Source: Massilimicrobiota sp. An134 (lineage in GTDB: Bacteria > Bacillota_I > Bacilli_A > Erysipelotrichales > Coprobacillaceae). Taken from it: a DNA stretch of 46,206 bases. The notes under the pieces are model-generated. The model saw only the letters and a list, made by a program, of their open reading frames with translations. It searched no databases and was not told the DNA's origin. Positions 27,851 through 37,440 of this stretch are shown piece after piece. The DNA lies in the NCBI RefSeq assembly GCF_002160815.1, contig NZ_NFLH01000019.1:1-46206 (forward strand), in the 5' to 3' direction. The stretch's first letter is position 1; the number at the start of each line of letters is the position of its first letter. Position numbers and translations under genes: made by a program.

Positions 27851-30169
27851 TTACTTAACATCTTTTGTTTTGAAAGCAATAATATGTCTAACAACCTCTT
27901 TAAAGAGTAATCCAATGCAAGTAATAATGATTGTGAGAATGATTTGAGAATATGTAAGCATTGTGATGTGTAATAATTGATGGAATAAAAGGATAGCCAA
28001 AATAAATCCTAAAACCATAGTTACACAGACAAATAAACGTAATTTCGTCATTGGGAAACTTGAAACAATGACAGCCTGCATACTTATACATGCAAGTGCC
28101 AAATACATCATTGTGACACTTTGTTCCATAGGAATATGGAATAATGGTCGACCTGTATAAACAAGTAAAAAACATAATAAGACACCACAAGCATGAGGGA
28201 ATGTATTTTTTAATACTGTTGGTAAGAACTGACCTTTGATTTTTTGTGTTTGTGGTTCTAACAATGTTAAAAATGATGGCCAAGCTTCAATTGCAAAGTC
28301 AATTAAAGTAATTTGAATAGGAATAAATGGGAATGGAATATTACAGATTGCACATGCTATTGTTAAAATAATAGAATAAATTGTTTTAATAAAGAAAACA
28401 CTAGCAACTCTTGTTAAGTTATTAACAACTCGACGTCCTTCTAAAACAACTTCAGGCAAACATGAAAACTCTGAATTCAATAAAACAATTTGAGATAACT
28501 GTTTAACTGCTTCACTCCCTTCAGCAATCGCAATACTACAATCTGCCTCTTTTAAAGCCAACATATCATTCACCCCATCACCTGTCATTGCGACTGTATG
28601 ACCTTGTCTTTTTAATGCTTCAACAAGCCATTTTTTCTGTTGAGGTGTCACTCTACCAAAAACTGAATATTGATTCACAAGTTCATCCATTTGACTTTCA
28701 CTATTTTGAACTTCACTTAAATCAATATACTTATCATAATTTTTCAATCCTGCCATTTGAGCAATCTTAGAGACAGCCAAAACATGATCTCCTGAAATAA
28801 CTTTCACATCTACACCCTGACTATCAAAATACTGCAATGTTTTTTCAACATCTTTACGTATCATATCAGTTAAAACAATAGCCAAAACGGGTGTCACTTC
28901 AGGAAGTGGAGCTTTAACATCAAGCTTATTTTGAGTATAGGCAATAATAATCACACGTTTACCATTTTCAATCTGCTGCATTAAAGATGCTGGAAGATTC
29001 TTCATTAAACGTTCAGGCGCTCCCATAACAATACTTCCATAATCATCAAATGTCATGGCACTCCATTTTCGTTGTGATGAAAAGGCAACCTTTTGACTTG
29101 GAACATGTTTTTCATTCAGTGTAAAATGATCACATATCGCTTGATAAGTTGCATTGTTATCATCACTATAATGCAAATAAGAACCAAAATATTCTGTAAA
29201 TGTATCAGATGATAAAGAAGATAAAAACTCTACCTTTTCAACTTTCATTTTTCCATTTGTTATTGTTCCTGTTTTATCCAAACATAATGTATCAACATGA
29301 GCAAGTGTTTCTAAAGAATAAATATCCTGAATTAAAATTTTCTGCTTGGCAAGTTTTGTGACCCCTGCTGCCAAACTTACACTCATCAATAGAACAAGCC
29401 CTTTTGGCAACATTCCTAATAAACCTGCAGAACTACTGATCACAGCCTGTGACAAAGCATCTTGTCTAAGAAAATAAGCTTCAAGAAATAAAATAATTCC
29501 TAAAGGAACAATCATAAAACTTGTTACTTTTGTCACTTTACGCATTGAATTTAATAATTCTGATTGTAATTCTTTTGCTTTTTTGACTTCATTTGTTAAA
29601 CGTGATGTATAGTTATCTTCACCAACATGAATAACTTTTGCATAACATTTCCCACTAATAACACTACTTCCTGAAAGCAAATCACTTTCTTGATTTTTAT
29701 GAATAGGATCAGATTCTCCAGTTAATAAAGATTCATTAGCTTCAATTTCACCATCAATAACAACACTGTCACAACAAATCTGATCTCCTGCTTCTAAAAT
29801 CATAATATCATCCATTACGATTTCATCAACATGAATTGTCACTTGTTGCTGATCTCTTAAAACTTTAACATGAGGAATCATCAGCAATGATAACTCATCA
29901 ACCAGCTTTTTAGCGTGTATCTCTTGAATAATTCCTATACAGACATTAGCAATGATAATCACAATAAAAACAAGATTTGACCAAGCTCCAACAAGCGCTA
30001 AAGCAATCGCAATTAAAACATTTAATAAATTAAATAATGTACAAATATTTTCGCGAAATATCTGACTATAACTTTTACTAATTGTTTTTTGTTGTCGATT
30101 AACTTCACCACGTTGCTGACGTTGTAGCACTTCACCATGAGTTAATCCTTTAATTTGTTTTTGATCCAT
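27851..30169 (-). CDS. Cation-transporting P-type ATPase, Exp7-like (HAD-IC family)
   Basis: This is a 772-aa membrane pump. Visible motifs are TGES (150-153), DKTGT with the phosphorylated Asp (298-302), MTGDGVNDMLALKEAD, and about eight to ten hydrophobic helices, four of them after the catalytic region. It lacks N-terminal heavy-metal domains. TM4 reads MLPKGLVLL where Ca/Mg-type pumps have PEGL, and the late helices read IQITLIDFAIEAWPSF. Overall it resembles streptococcal Exp7-type ATPases; the ion is not known. The start at 30169 (MDQKQIKG) has GGAGA 7 nt upstream and is preferred to 30187. It interrupts the usual ffh-rpsP neighbourhood and is preceded by the ffh terminator. Confidence 0.88.
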   Translation of the reverse strand: MDQKQIKGLTHGEVLQRQQRGEVNRQQKTISKSYSQIFRENICTLFNLLNVLIAIALALVGAWSNLVFIVIIIANVCIGIIQEIHAKKLVDELSLLMIPHVKVLRDQQQVTIHVDEIVMDDIMILEAGDQICCDSVVIDGEIEANESLLTGESDPIHKNQESDLLSGSSVISGKCYAKVIHVGEDNYTSRLTNEVKKAKELQSELLNSMRKVTKVTSFMIVPLGIILFLEAYFLRQDALSQAVISSSAGLLGMLPKGLVLLMSVSLAAGVTKLAKQKILIQDIYSLETLAHVDTLCLDKTGTITNGKMKVEKVEFLSSLSSDTFTEYFGSYLHYSDDNNATYQAICDHFTLNEKHVPSQKVAFSSQRKWSAMTFDDYGSIVMGAPERLMKNLPASLMQQIENGKRVIIIAYTQNKLDVKAPLPEVTPVLAIVLTDMIRKDVEKTLQYFDSQGVDVKVISGDHVLAVSKIAQMAGLKNYDKYIDLSEVQNSESQMDELVNQYSVFGRVTPQQKKWLVEALKRQGHTVAMTGDGVNDMLALKEADCSIAIAEGSEAVKQLSQIVLLNSEFSCLPEVVLEGRRVVNNLTRVASVFFIKTIYSIILTIACAICNIPFPFIPIQITLIDFAIEAWPSFLTLLEPQTQKIKGQFLPTVLKNTFPHACGVLLCFLLVYTGRPLFHIPMEQSVTMMYLALACISMQAVIVSSFPMTKLRLFVCVTMVLGFILAILLFHQLLHITMLTYSQIILTIIITCIGLLFKEVVRHIIAFKTKDVK

Positions 30170-30265
30170 TTTACTATCTCCAATCATTTATTTTCCTATA
30201 ATACTATCATACTTTCTGTATAAATTCTTTTATTTTATATTTTTTTACATAGCTTCACAACATGC

Positions 30266-30296
30266 AAAAGCCTTATTGATTATATCATCAATAAGG
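30266..30296 (-). terminator. Intrinsic terminator after ffh
   Basis: CCTTATTGAT (30271-30280) and ATCAATAAGG (30287-30296) form a perfect 10-bp stem with a 6-nt loop; on the minus strand CTTTTGC follows. It closes the regulator-kinase-smc-ftsY-ylxM-ffh series. Confidence 0.8.
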
Positions 30297-30304
30297 ACTT
30301 TTGG

Positions 30305-31696
30305 CTATCTTTTCTTTTTCTTCTTATGTCTTTCCTTTTTACGATTAGGATTAAAATTCATACGATTTTGTGGCCTTTGCGTAGGCATACCCGTTGTTGG
30401 ATCTAAATTTCCCATCTGTTTCATCATTTGTTTAGAAGCTTCAAACTGTTTTATCAAACGATTGACATCAGCCACACTACGTCCACATCCTTTTGCAATT
30501 CTTTCTTTACGTTTAGCATTTAAAATAGATGGATCACGTCTTTCTTCTAATGTCATGGAATATATAATGGATTCTGTTAATTTTAATTTTTTATCAGTAT
30601 CTTCATCATTGATTTGAGGCATTTTTGGCATACCTGGAATCATCTTTAAAATACCAGATAAAGGTCCTAATTTTCTAACTTGATGCATTTGTTCAAGCAT
30701 ATCATCCAAACCAAAAGTACCACGTTTCATACGTTCAAATGTTTTCATTGTTTCTTTTTCATCATAAACATCTTGAACTTTTTCAACTAATGAAACGACA
30801 TCACCCATTCCTAAAATACGATCTGCCATACGATCTGGATAGAATAAATCAATCGCATCTAATTTTTCACCAGTCCCAATGAACTTAATCGGTACATGTG
30901 TAATATGACGAATAGATAGTGCTCCCCCACCTCGTGAATCACCATCTAATTTTGTTAAAACAGCACCTGTAATTTGTAAATGATCATGGAATGATTGAGC
31001 AACATTGACAATGTCTTGTCCTGTCAAAGCATCAACAACTAATAAGATTTCACTAGGATGAACAATATCTTTAATATTCTGTAATTCATTCATTAAAGGT
31101 TCATCAATATGTAAACGCCCAGCAGTATCAATAAGAACAACATCATGATGATTCGCATAAGCATAATTCATAGCCTCACTGACAATTTGTTCTGCTTTCA
31201 CATCTGTTCCTTTTTCAAAGACTGGAATATCTAATTGTTCCCCAAGCGTCTTTAACTGATCAACTGCAGCTGGACGATAAATATCTGCCGCAACCAATAA
31301 TGGATTTTTACTATATTTTTTAGATAATAATTTTGCAATCTTTCCAGAAGTTGTTGTTTTCCCAGAACCTTGCAATCCAACCATCATAATAACTGTTGGT
31401 TTTTTTGATAAATCTAGTTCACTGACTGTTGTTCCTAATAATTCAACCAACTCATCATGAACAATCTTGACAACGACCTGTCCAGGTTTTAATGAACCTA
31501 AGACATCCTGTCCCAAAGCTTTTTGTTTCGTATTCGCAATAAATTCTTTAACAACTTGAAAATTCACGTCTGCTTCTAATAAAGCCAATCTAATTTCTCG
31601 AAGCATCTCGTCCATATTTTCTTCTGTTAAAGTTGCTTGTCCTCTAATCTTTTTTAAACTCTCCTGCAATCTTTCAGAAAGCGATTCAAAAGCCAT
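30305..31696 (-). CDS. ffh: Signal recognition particle protein Ffh
   Basis: Ffh binds signal sequences and the SRP RNA and docks with FtsY to target proteins to the membrane. It has 463 aa: N domain (about 1-90), G domain with GLQGSGKTTTSGKIAKLL, DTAGRLHID and TKLDGDSRGGGALS, and a Met-rich M domain (KQMMKQMGNLDPTTGMPTQ region). It ends in a strongly basic tail (KKERHKKKKKR). GGAGGATAAA precedes the ATG. It follows ylxM by 11 nt. The scRNA gene is not in the window. Confidence 0.97.
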   Translation of the reverse strand: MAFESLSERLQESLKKIRGQATLTEENMDEMLREIRLALLEADVNFQVVKEFIANTKQKALGQDVLGSLKPGQVVVKIVHDELVELLGTTVSELDLSKKPTVIMMVGLQGSGKTTTSGKIAKLLSKKYSKNPLLVAADIYRPAAVDQLKTLGEQLDIPVFEKGTDVKAEQIVSEAMNYAYANHHDVVLIDTAGRLHIDEPLMNELQNIKDIVHPSEILLVVDALTGQDIVNVAQSFHDHLQITGAVLTKLDGDSRGGGALSIRHITHVPIKFIGTGEKLDAIDLFYPDRMADRILGMGDVVSLVEKVQDVYDEKETMKTFERMKRGTFGLDDMLEQMHQVRKLGPLSGILKMIPGMPKMPQINDEDTDKKLKLTESIIYSMTLEERRDPSILNAKRKERIAKGCGRSVADVNRLIKQFEASKQMMKQMGNLDPTTGMPTQRPQNRMNFNPNRKKERHKKKKKR

Positions 31697-31707
31697 ATTT
31701 TATCCTC

Positions 31708-32034
31708 CTATATCTTCTTTAACATTTCTAAATAATCTTGCATTTGTTGATTATCAATTTGCTGATTTTCAATTTTTTGAATCAAAGCCATACGCTCAAT
31801 ATGCTTTTCCATTAAATGAAGCTTTGACTCATATTCTTCCAATGAAGCTACTGCTCGTTTTAGCTGATCATATACAGCATTACGAGAAACCATCAGGTCT
31901 TCAGCAATTTCAGACAAAGAAAAATCTTCTTCATAATATAACGATAAATATTGTCTTTGTTTATCTGTCAATAAATCACCATAACAATCCATCAACAAAT
32001 TCACACGTTGTGTCTTTTCTAAATGTGATGTCAT
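31708..32034 (-). CDS. ylxM: YlxM family putative SRP-associated DNA-binding protein
   Basis: YlxM is a 108-aa helix-turn-helix protein resembling sigma-70 region 4 ([48 protein letters not shown]). In streptococci the homologue is a component of the SRP pathway that affects Ffh/FtsY function. The start at 32034 (MTSHLEK) has GGAGA 6-7 nt upstream; an upstream ATG at 32115 lies within ftsY. It begins 1 nt after the ftsY stop and precedes ffh, the conserved ftsY-ylxM-ffh order. Confidence 0.93.
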   Translation of the reverse strand: MTSHLEKTQRVNLLMDCYGDLLTDKQRQYLSLYYEEDFSLSEIAEDLMVSRNAVYDQLKRAVASLEEYESKLHLMEKHIERMALIQKIENQQIDNQQMQDYLEMLKKI

Positions 32035-32035
32035 A

Positions 32036-33016
32036 TTATTTCTCCAATAATCCTTTGCATAAACCATAGATATATTGTTCAAGATCAAATTCCTGTAAAT
32101 CATCCATTTGTTCACCTAAACCAACAAATTTAACTGGAATATTTAAAGCATCTTTAATAGATAAAACAATACCACCTTTAGCAGTTCCATCCATCTTTGT
32201 TAAAACAAGACCTGTAATATCTGTGATTTTAGAAAATTCCTGTGCCTGTGAAACTCCATTCTGTCCTGTTGTCGCATCAATAACCAAAAGAGTTTCCTGT
32301 GGTCCCTGTGGTACAACACGCTTTATGATACGATTCATCTTTTCTAATTCGTTCATGAGATTCACTTTATTTTGTAAACGTCCGGCTGTATCACAAATCA
32401 AAACATCCACTTTTTGTTCTTTTGCACGTTTTAAAGCATCAAAGACAACTGAAGACGGATCTCCACCTTCTTTACCTTTCACACATTCAATACCTAGACG
32501 TTTAGCCCAGACATCTAGCTGATCAATGGCCCCAGCTCTAAAAGTATCACCTGCAGCAACCATGACTGTCTTACCTTCATTTAGCATCATATGAGCCAAC
32601 TTAGCAATCGTTGTTGTTTTCCCTGCACCATTAACACCAATCATTAAAATAACTGTTAAATCTTCATCATCATAATTGATTTTTGTAGTCATATAGGAAT
32701 CATTGGCATAAATGACAAACATCTTATCAATAATAATTTCATTAATTTCTTTAGGATCTTTGATGTTTTGAAGACGAACTTCTTTTTTAATTTCATCTAC
32801 AATTGTCATAACCATATTGACACCAACATCACTCATAATCAAAATATTTTCCAGTTCTTCAAAATAATCATCATCTATTTCACGATAACGTGCTGCTAAT
32901 TCATTAATTTTTGATGAAAATGAAGAATTAGACTTATCCAAACCAGCTACATATTTATCATTTTGTTTCGCTGACTTTCCTACTAATGTTTCTTTGATTT
33001 TACTAAAAAAGCCCAT
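32036..33016 (-). CDS. ftsY: Signal recognition particle receptor FtsY
   Basis: FtsY is the membrane-associated GTPase that receives SRP-ribosome complexes. It has 326 aa, starting [14 protein letters not shown], with [18 protein letters not shown] (G1), [23 protein letters not shown] and [13 protein letters not shown] at the C-terminus. The acidic A domain is very short. The start at 33016 has AGGAGG 6 nt upstream; an ATG two codons earlier abuts the SD. It follows smc by 72 nt, across an inverted repeat with promoter-like sequence. Confidence 0.97.
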   Translation of the reverse strand: MGFFSKIKETLVGKSAKQNDKYVAGLDKSNSSFSSKINELAARYREIDDDYFEELENILIMSDVGVNMVMTIVDEIKKEVRLQNIKDPKEINEIIIDKMFVIYANDSYMTTKINYDDEDLTVILMIGVNGAGKTTTIAKLAHMMLNEGKTVMVAAGDTFRAGAIDQLDVWAKRLGIECVKGKEGGDPSSVVFDALKRAKEQKVDVLICDTAGRLQNKVNLMNELEKMNRIIKRVVPQGPQETLLVIDATTGQNGVSQAQEFSKITDITGLVLTKMDGTAKGGIVLSIKDALNIPVKFVGLGEQMDDLQEFDLEQYIYGLCKGLLEK

Positions 33017-33036
33017 AAACATCCTCCTCAAACTGA

Positions 33037-33077
33037 TTGACATATCATAAAGATAACACTTCTTGATGATATGTCAA
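33037..33077. repeat. 12-bp perfect inverted repeat around a promoter-like sequence, smc-ftsY gap
   Basis: TTGACATATCAT (33037-33048) and ATGATATGTCAA (33066-33077) are exact reverse complements with 17 nt between. On the minus strand the upstream arm supplies TTGACA, and 16 nt later comes TATCTT preceded by TG-T, a plausible promoter into ftsY. On the minus strand no T-run follows, so it is not a normal terminator. It could be an operator dyad or an mRNA hairpin upstream of the ftsY SD. Confidence 0.6.
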
Positions 33078-33088
33078 TATTTTTTCAT

Positions 33089-36037
33089 CTATGATGCCGT
33101 TTGTGCCAAATCAATAGCATCCTTTAATTTCACACTCACAAGTTTTGTCACACCTTTTTGTTGCATAGTAGCTCCATATAACAAATCACATTCTTCCATT
33201 GTTCCCTCACGATGAGTGACAACAATAAATTGTGTCTGATGAGAAAACTCTCTTAAATATTTGGCAAAACGTTCTACATTCGCAACATCCAAAGCGGCTT
33301 CAACCTCGTCTAAAATACACATTGGCACTGGTCGCACACGTAAAATAGCAAATAGACATGAGATGGCAATCAATGCTTTTTCTCCTCCCGAGAATAAAGT
33401 AATATTCTGGACTGCTTTTCCTGGTGGCTGTACGTCAATGTCAATTCCTGTTTCTAAAATATTATCAGGATCACTATATTTCAATTCCGCTTTTCCACCA
33501 CCAAAAAGATTTCTAAACACAATATTAAATTCATGATTAATCTTTTCAAATGTTTCACTAAAACGTGAAACCATGATTTCATCCATTTCATCAATAGCTT
33601 TTAAAATACTATCCTGAGCATGAATAAGATCTAAACGTTGGTGATTTAAAGTTTCATAACGTGTAGACACTTCTTCATAATCTTCAATAGCCTGTAAGTT
33701 GACATGTCCCAAAGAATCAATCTGATGTCTTAATAAACGTACTTCTTCTTTGGATTTTTGCATATCAATATCACGAGCATATTCTTCACTGGCAAATTCA
33801 TATGTCATCTTATATTCTTCATTTAAACGCTGTAAATGATTTTGCAGTTCTGTTTCCTGTTTGGCTTTATCAACCTGCTTTTGTGTCATATCGTTTTGAA
33901 TTTGTCTTAAATGAGCTCGTGTGACTTTCAAAGTATCTTCCAGCTGATCATTTTCATTAACAAAACTCATACGCAATTCTCGCTTAGCCTGAATACTTTC
34001 AGTTAAACGATCTCTTCTTTTTTTAGCTTCATTTAGCTCTTGAAGCAATTGATTATCTTGCGTTCCTTTTTCAATCTCTGATAATTCAACGCTTTGATGT
34101 GTTAAACTTTCATATTCACTTTTGGCAATCTGTAATTCACTTTTCTTATTTGTGACAACCAACTCCAATTTAGCAAATGACATCTGTTTTTGTAGAAGAT
34201 TATGAGAAATTTCTCTTGCTAAATTATCTAATTCATTAAGTTTGGCTTTCTTCATTGTGATATCTTGTTCACTTTGACGAATGGTTTCCTGTAACAATTC
34301 TAATTCACGTTTATTTGTTAAAAGTGATGAAGATTGTTTAAAACTTCCTCCAGTTAATGAACCACCCACATTGATGACTTCACCAGCCAAAGTTACAATT
34401 TTATATCTGGCATATGTTGCTTTTGATAAAAGAGATGCATTTTCTAATGTATCAGCTACAATCACATGTCCTAATTGATTCAAAACAATCGTTTTAATTT
34501 TATCAGGATATCTCACAAAATCACTCATAACACCCAAAAATCCTTGTGTATTTTGACATACCAGTAAATGTTCTTCTCGCAAATGTCTTTCCTTCATTGT
34601 TGTGATAGGTAAAAATGTTGCACGTCCTGATTTATTATTCTTTAAAAAATGAATAGCATGTCTCGCATCTTCATCACTATCAGTCACAATAAACTGCACT
34701 GCATTTCCTAAAGCAACTGCTAAAGCTGTTTCATATTCTTCTTGAGTTTCCAATAAATCTCCAAGTACACCTACAATTCCATTCATGGAATCTTTAGCTT
34801 TTATAATAGAACGTACACCATAACTATACCCAGATTTGTTTTCTACCAAATCAACCAGCTGCTCTCTACGGTGACGGTCTTGATGCAATTTTAAATTAAG
34901 ATTTTCAATATCCTGTCTTAAAGCATTCATCTGAGCACGATTTTTTTCCTGAGAAGCTTCCAAAGTTAATTTTTCTTCCTTTGTTTCATTATAACGATTA
35001 ACACGATCATTATATTCACTAATAGCATCTTGTAAAATGGCTTTTAACTGTTCCATACGTGCCTGTAAATCTTCTTTGTTAGTTGTCTCTAAAATATGTT
35101 TACGATTAGCATCAATCTCAACTTTTTGTGTTTCTAATTGATTAACATTATTCATAGCTGTTAAAAGTTGGCCTTGAAGTCCATTGACTTCCTGATCCAA
35201 ATCAAACATCTTTTTCTTTAAGCTTTCATTTTGTTGTTCATTAATTAAGATTTGTCCTTCAATTGTCACTTTTTCTTTATCCAGTAAATCTAAAGATTGA
35301 TTTAAATCCTGTAAAGATTGAGATAAAGTTTCAATTCCTTTTACCAGTACACTTACTTCAATAGACTGTAACTGTTCTTTTAAATCCAAGTAAATTTCAG
35401 CTTTTTCCTTTTGACGTTTTAATGGTGAAATCTGTTTTTCTAATTCCAAACAAATATCTTCAACACGATCCAAATTATCCTTTGTTCTTTCTAATTTTCG
35501 AATCGATTCAAGCTTTCTTTTTTTATACTTCGCTACACCTGCCGCTTCTTCAAACATTCCTCTTCTTTCTTCAGGCTTACTATCAGCGAATGAAGAAATA
35601 TTCCCCTGTGAAATGATGGAAAGTGAATCTCTTCCTAAACCTGTATCCATAATTAAATCAACAATATCTTTTAAACGACATGGTTCCTTATTAATTAAAT
35701 ATTCTGCCTCATTATTTTGACGATATAAGCGTCTTGTTATTTCTACTTCATTATAATCAACATTCATAAAACGATCTTCATTATCAAATACAAGTGTCAC
35801 TTCAGCAACATTTTGTGCCTTACGGTCTTCACTACCATTAAAAATAACATCGGACATATTAGAACCACGTAATGATTTCACTGACTGTTCACCTAATACC
35901 CATCTGACAGCATCGCTGATATTCGATTTTCCACAACCATTAGGACCAACTATCCCAGTAATTCCTGGTTGAAATTCAATGACTGATTTATCGGCAAATG
36001 ATTTAAAACCATGTAATTCAATTCTTTTTAAATACAT
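33089..36037 (-). CDS. smc: Chromosome segregation protein SMC (short-armed)
   Basis: SMC is the ATP-driven chromosome organiser that works with ScpA/ScpB. Head parts: Walker A GPNGCGKSN (31-39), signature FSGGEKAL (882-889; first residue Phe rather than Leu), Walker B MCILDEVEAALD (906-917). The hinge spans about 404-560 (GVRSIIKAKD to VGGSLTGGSF). The coiled-coil arms are about 172-403 and 575-800, about 230 residues each, against roughly 320 each in B. subtilis, giving 982 aa instead of about 1186. Both arms are shortened equally and the heads are intact, so this is probably functional. AAAGGA lies 8 nt before the ATG. It follows the histidine kinase by 14 nt. Confidence 0.96.
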   Translation of the reverse strand: MYLKRIELHGFKSFADKSVIEFQPGITGIVGPNGCGKSNISDAVRWVLGEQSVKSLRGSNMSDVIFNGSEDRKAQNVAEVTLVFDNEDRFMNVDYNEVEITRRLYRQNNEAEYLINKEPCRLKDIVDLIMDTGLGRDSLSIISQGNISSFADSKPEERRGMFEEAAGVAKYKKRKLESIRKLERTKDNLDRVEDICLELEKQISPLKRQKEKAEIYLDLKEQLQSIEVSVLVKGIETLSQSLQDLNQSLDLLDKEKVTIEGQILINEQQNESLKKKMFDLDQEVNGLQGQLLTAMNNVNQLETQKVEIDANRKHILETTNKEDLQARMEQLKAILQDAISEYNDRVNRYNETKEEKLTLEASQEKNRAQMNALRQDIENLNLKLHQDRHRREQLVDLVENKSGYSYGVRSIIKAKDSMNGIVGVLGDLLETQEEYETALAVALGNAVQFIVTDSDEDARHAIHFLKNNKSGRATFLPITTMKERHLREEHLLVCQNTQGFLGVMSDFVRYPDKIKTIVLNQLGHVIVADTLENASLLSKATYARYKIVTLAGEVINVGGSLTGGSFKQSSSLLTNKRELELLQETIRQSEQDITMKKAKLNELDNLAREISHNLLQKQMSFAKLELVVTNKKSELQIAKSEYESLTHQSVELSEIEKGTQDNQLLQELNEAKKRRDRLTESIQAKRELRMSFVNENDQLEDTLKVTRAHLRQIQNDMTQKQVDKAKQETELQNHLQRLNEEYKMTYEFASEEYARDIDMQKSKEEVRLLRHQIDSLGHVNLQAIEDYEEVSTRYETLNHQRLDLIHAQDSILKAIDEMDEIMVSRFSETFEKINHEFNIVFRNLFGGGKAELKYSDPDNILETGIDIDVQPPGKAVQNITLFSGGEKALIAISCLFAILRVRPVPMCILDEVEAALDVANVERFAKYLREFSHQTQFIVVTHREGTMEECDLLYGATMQQKGVTKLVSVKLKDAIDLAQTAS

Positions 36038-36051
36038 AAATCAATTCCTTT

Positions 36052-37440
36052 CTAACCATGATTTTCTTTTTTTATAAGTCTTTCACTAATATGAAATGAT
36101 TTATTCTGAGGCAAATGAACGGTAAAGCGACTGCCTCCTTCTTCTCTTGATATAACATCAATACGTCCCTTATGTAAATCAACAATTCTTTTTACAATAG
36201 ATAACCCTAATCCATTGCCTTCTACACTTCGTGATTTATCTTGACGATAAAAACGTTCAAAAATATGTGATATAGCTTCTTTGCTCATACCAACACCCGT
36301 ATCCTCGATACTGACTTCCACTTCTTTAGATGTTTTCTTGACATGTACCATGACAACTCCATTATCTTGTGTGTATTTAATCGCATTGTTGATCAAATTA
36401 ATCCACACTTGTTCTAAACGTGATTCATCTGCTTCAATACGAATATCATTTTTAGGTATTTCAAATTCTATTTCAATATTTTTACTTAACGCAAAATTAT
36501 CTTGTGTTTCAATAACACGATTTAACTGTTCAATTAACGAGAACTCACTGATTTCTAATTTAACATCTTCACCTTCCAATAAAGTTAACTGTAACATATT
36601 TTTAGAAAGTGTAGATAAACGTTTACTATGAAATAAAATGATATCTGCATATTTTTGACGTTGCTCATCAGTTAATTTTTCATTCTTTAAGATTGTCGCA
36701 AAACCTTGAATAGCCGTTAAAGGCGTTTGAAACTCATGTGAAACATCAGATATGAACTGTTGACGTGTTTCATCCTGCTTGGCAAGCTGTTGAGCCATTT
36801 GATTAAAACTGCGATTTAAACGTGCAATTTCATCCTTACCAGTATAATTAACACGAACACGATAATTTCCTTTTGATAATTCATTTGTTGCTTTAGTTAA
36901 ACGTGAAATAGGTTTAACAATAATATCAGCAATGACTAAAAATGTGATACTTCCAGCAACAAGCATACAAAAGACAGCTATTAAAGCAGAATCCAGGAAA
37001 ATCATTTCCCTTTTACTCATATCTTTTTGAACATAGACAATATAATTTTGATTTTTGACTTCAAAAGATTTTGCATAAATACGTATAGATGAATCTTGTA
37101 AAATAATACTTTGTCCTATATTTTCTCTTAAAACATCTGTTTCTTCATGAGAGAGATGTTCTCCTTTGATATTTCCATAAGTCTTTTTTTGACCATTACT
37201 TTCAATATAAAAACTCACTTCTGAAGTTGAGGCATAACCCTGTAATATTTTATCTAAATCATCTCGGTCGATTAATTGAATAAAATCTTCTATAAGTTCT
37301 GTTGAATTTTTAAGTTCTTCAACAGCCAGTAACCCCAGTTCATTTGCATTTTTACGCAATGAAAAATATCCAGCAATTGAAAAACTAAATAAAATACTGA
37401 CTAAAAATCCAATAATCAGCTTCCCATAAATGGATTTCAT
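36052..37440 (-). CDS. Sensor histidine kinase (HAMP, HisKA, HATPase)
   Basis: This is a membrane sensor kinase of 462 aa. It has TM1 (about 7-27), an outer domain of about 120 residues, TM2 (about 148-171), HAMP (172-224), HisKA with the phosphorylated His235 in SDVSHEFQTPLTAIQGF, and a HATPase domain with WINLINNAIKY (N box), EDTGVGMS (G1) and NGLGLSIVKRI (G2). It resembles PhoR/WalK-like OmpR-family partners but has no PAS domain. Its ATG overlaps the response-regulator stop (ATGA). The signal is unknown. It sits 14 nt before smc, with no terminator between. Confidence 0.93.
   Translation of the reverse strand: MKSIYGKLIIGFLVSILFSFSIAGYFSLRKNANELGLLAVEELKNSTELIEDFIQLIDRDDLDKILQGYASTSEVSFYIESNGQKKTYGNIKGEHLSHEETDVLRENIGQSIILQDSSIRIYAKSFEVKNQNYIVYVQKDMSKREMIFLDSALIAVFCMLVAGSITFLVIADIIVKPISRLTKATNELSKGNYRVRVNYTGKDEIARLNRSFNQMAQQLAKQDETRQQFISDVSHEFQTPLTAIQGFATILKNEKLTDEQRQKYADIILFHSKRLSTLSKNMLQLTLLEGEDVKLEISEFSLIEQLNRVIETQDNFALSKNIEIEFEIPKNDIRIEADESRLEQVWINLINNAIKYTQDNGVVMVHVKKTSKEVEVSIEDTGVGMSKEAISHIFERFYRQDKSRSVEGNGLGLSIVKRIVDLHKGRIDVISREEGGSRFTVHLPQNKSFHISERLIKKENHG

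Noticed and set aside
27900..28283. 127-aa minus-strand open frame
   Set aside because: Out-of-frame shadow within the last membrane helices of the P-type ATPase.
30276..30617. 113-aa plus-strand open frame over the 3' end of ffh
   Set aside because: Antisense shadow of the ffh M domain; no SD or family features, and the real protein on the other strand is certain.
36281..36631. 116-aa plus-strand open frame
   Set aside because: Antisense to the HATPase region of the kinase gene; low-complexity Ser/Leu/Ile composition typical of shadows.
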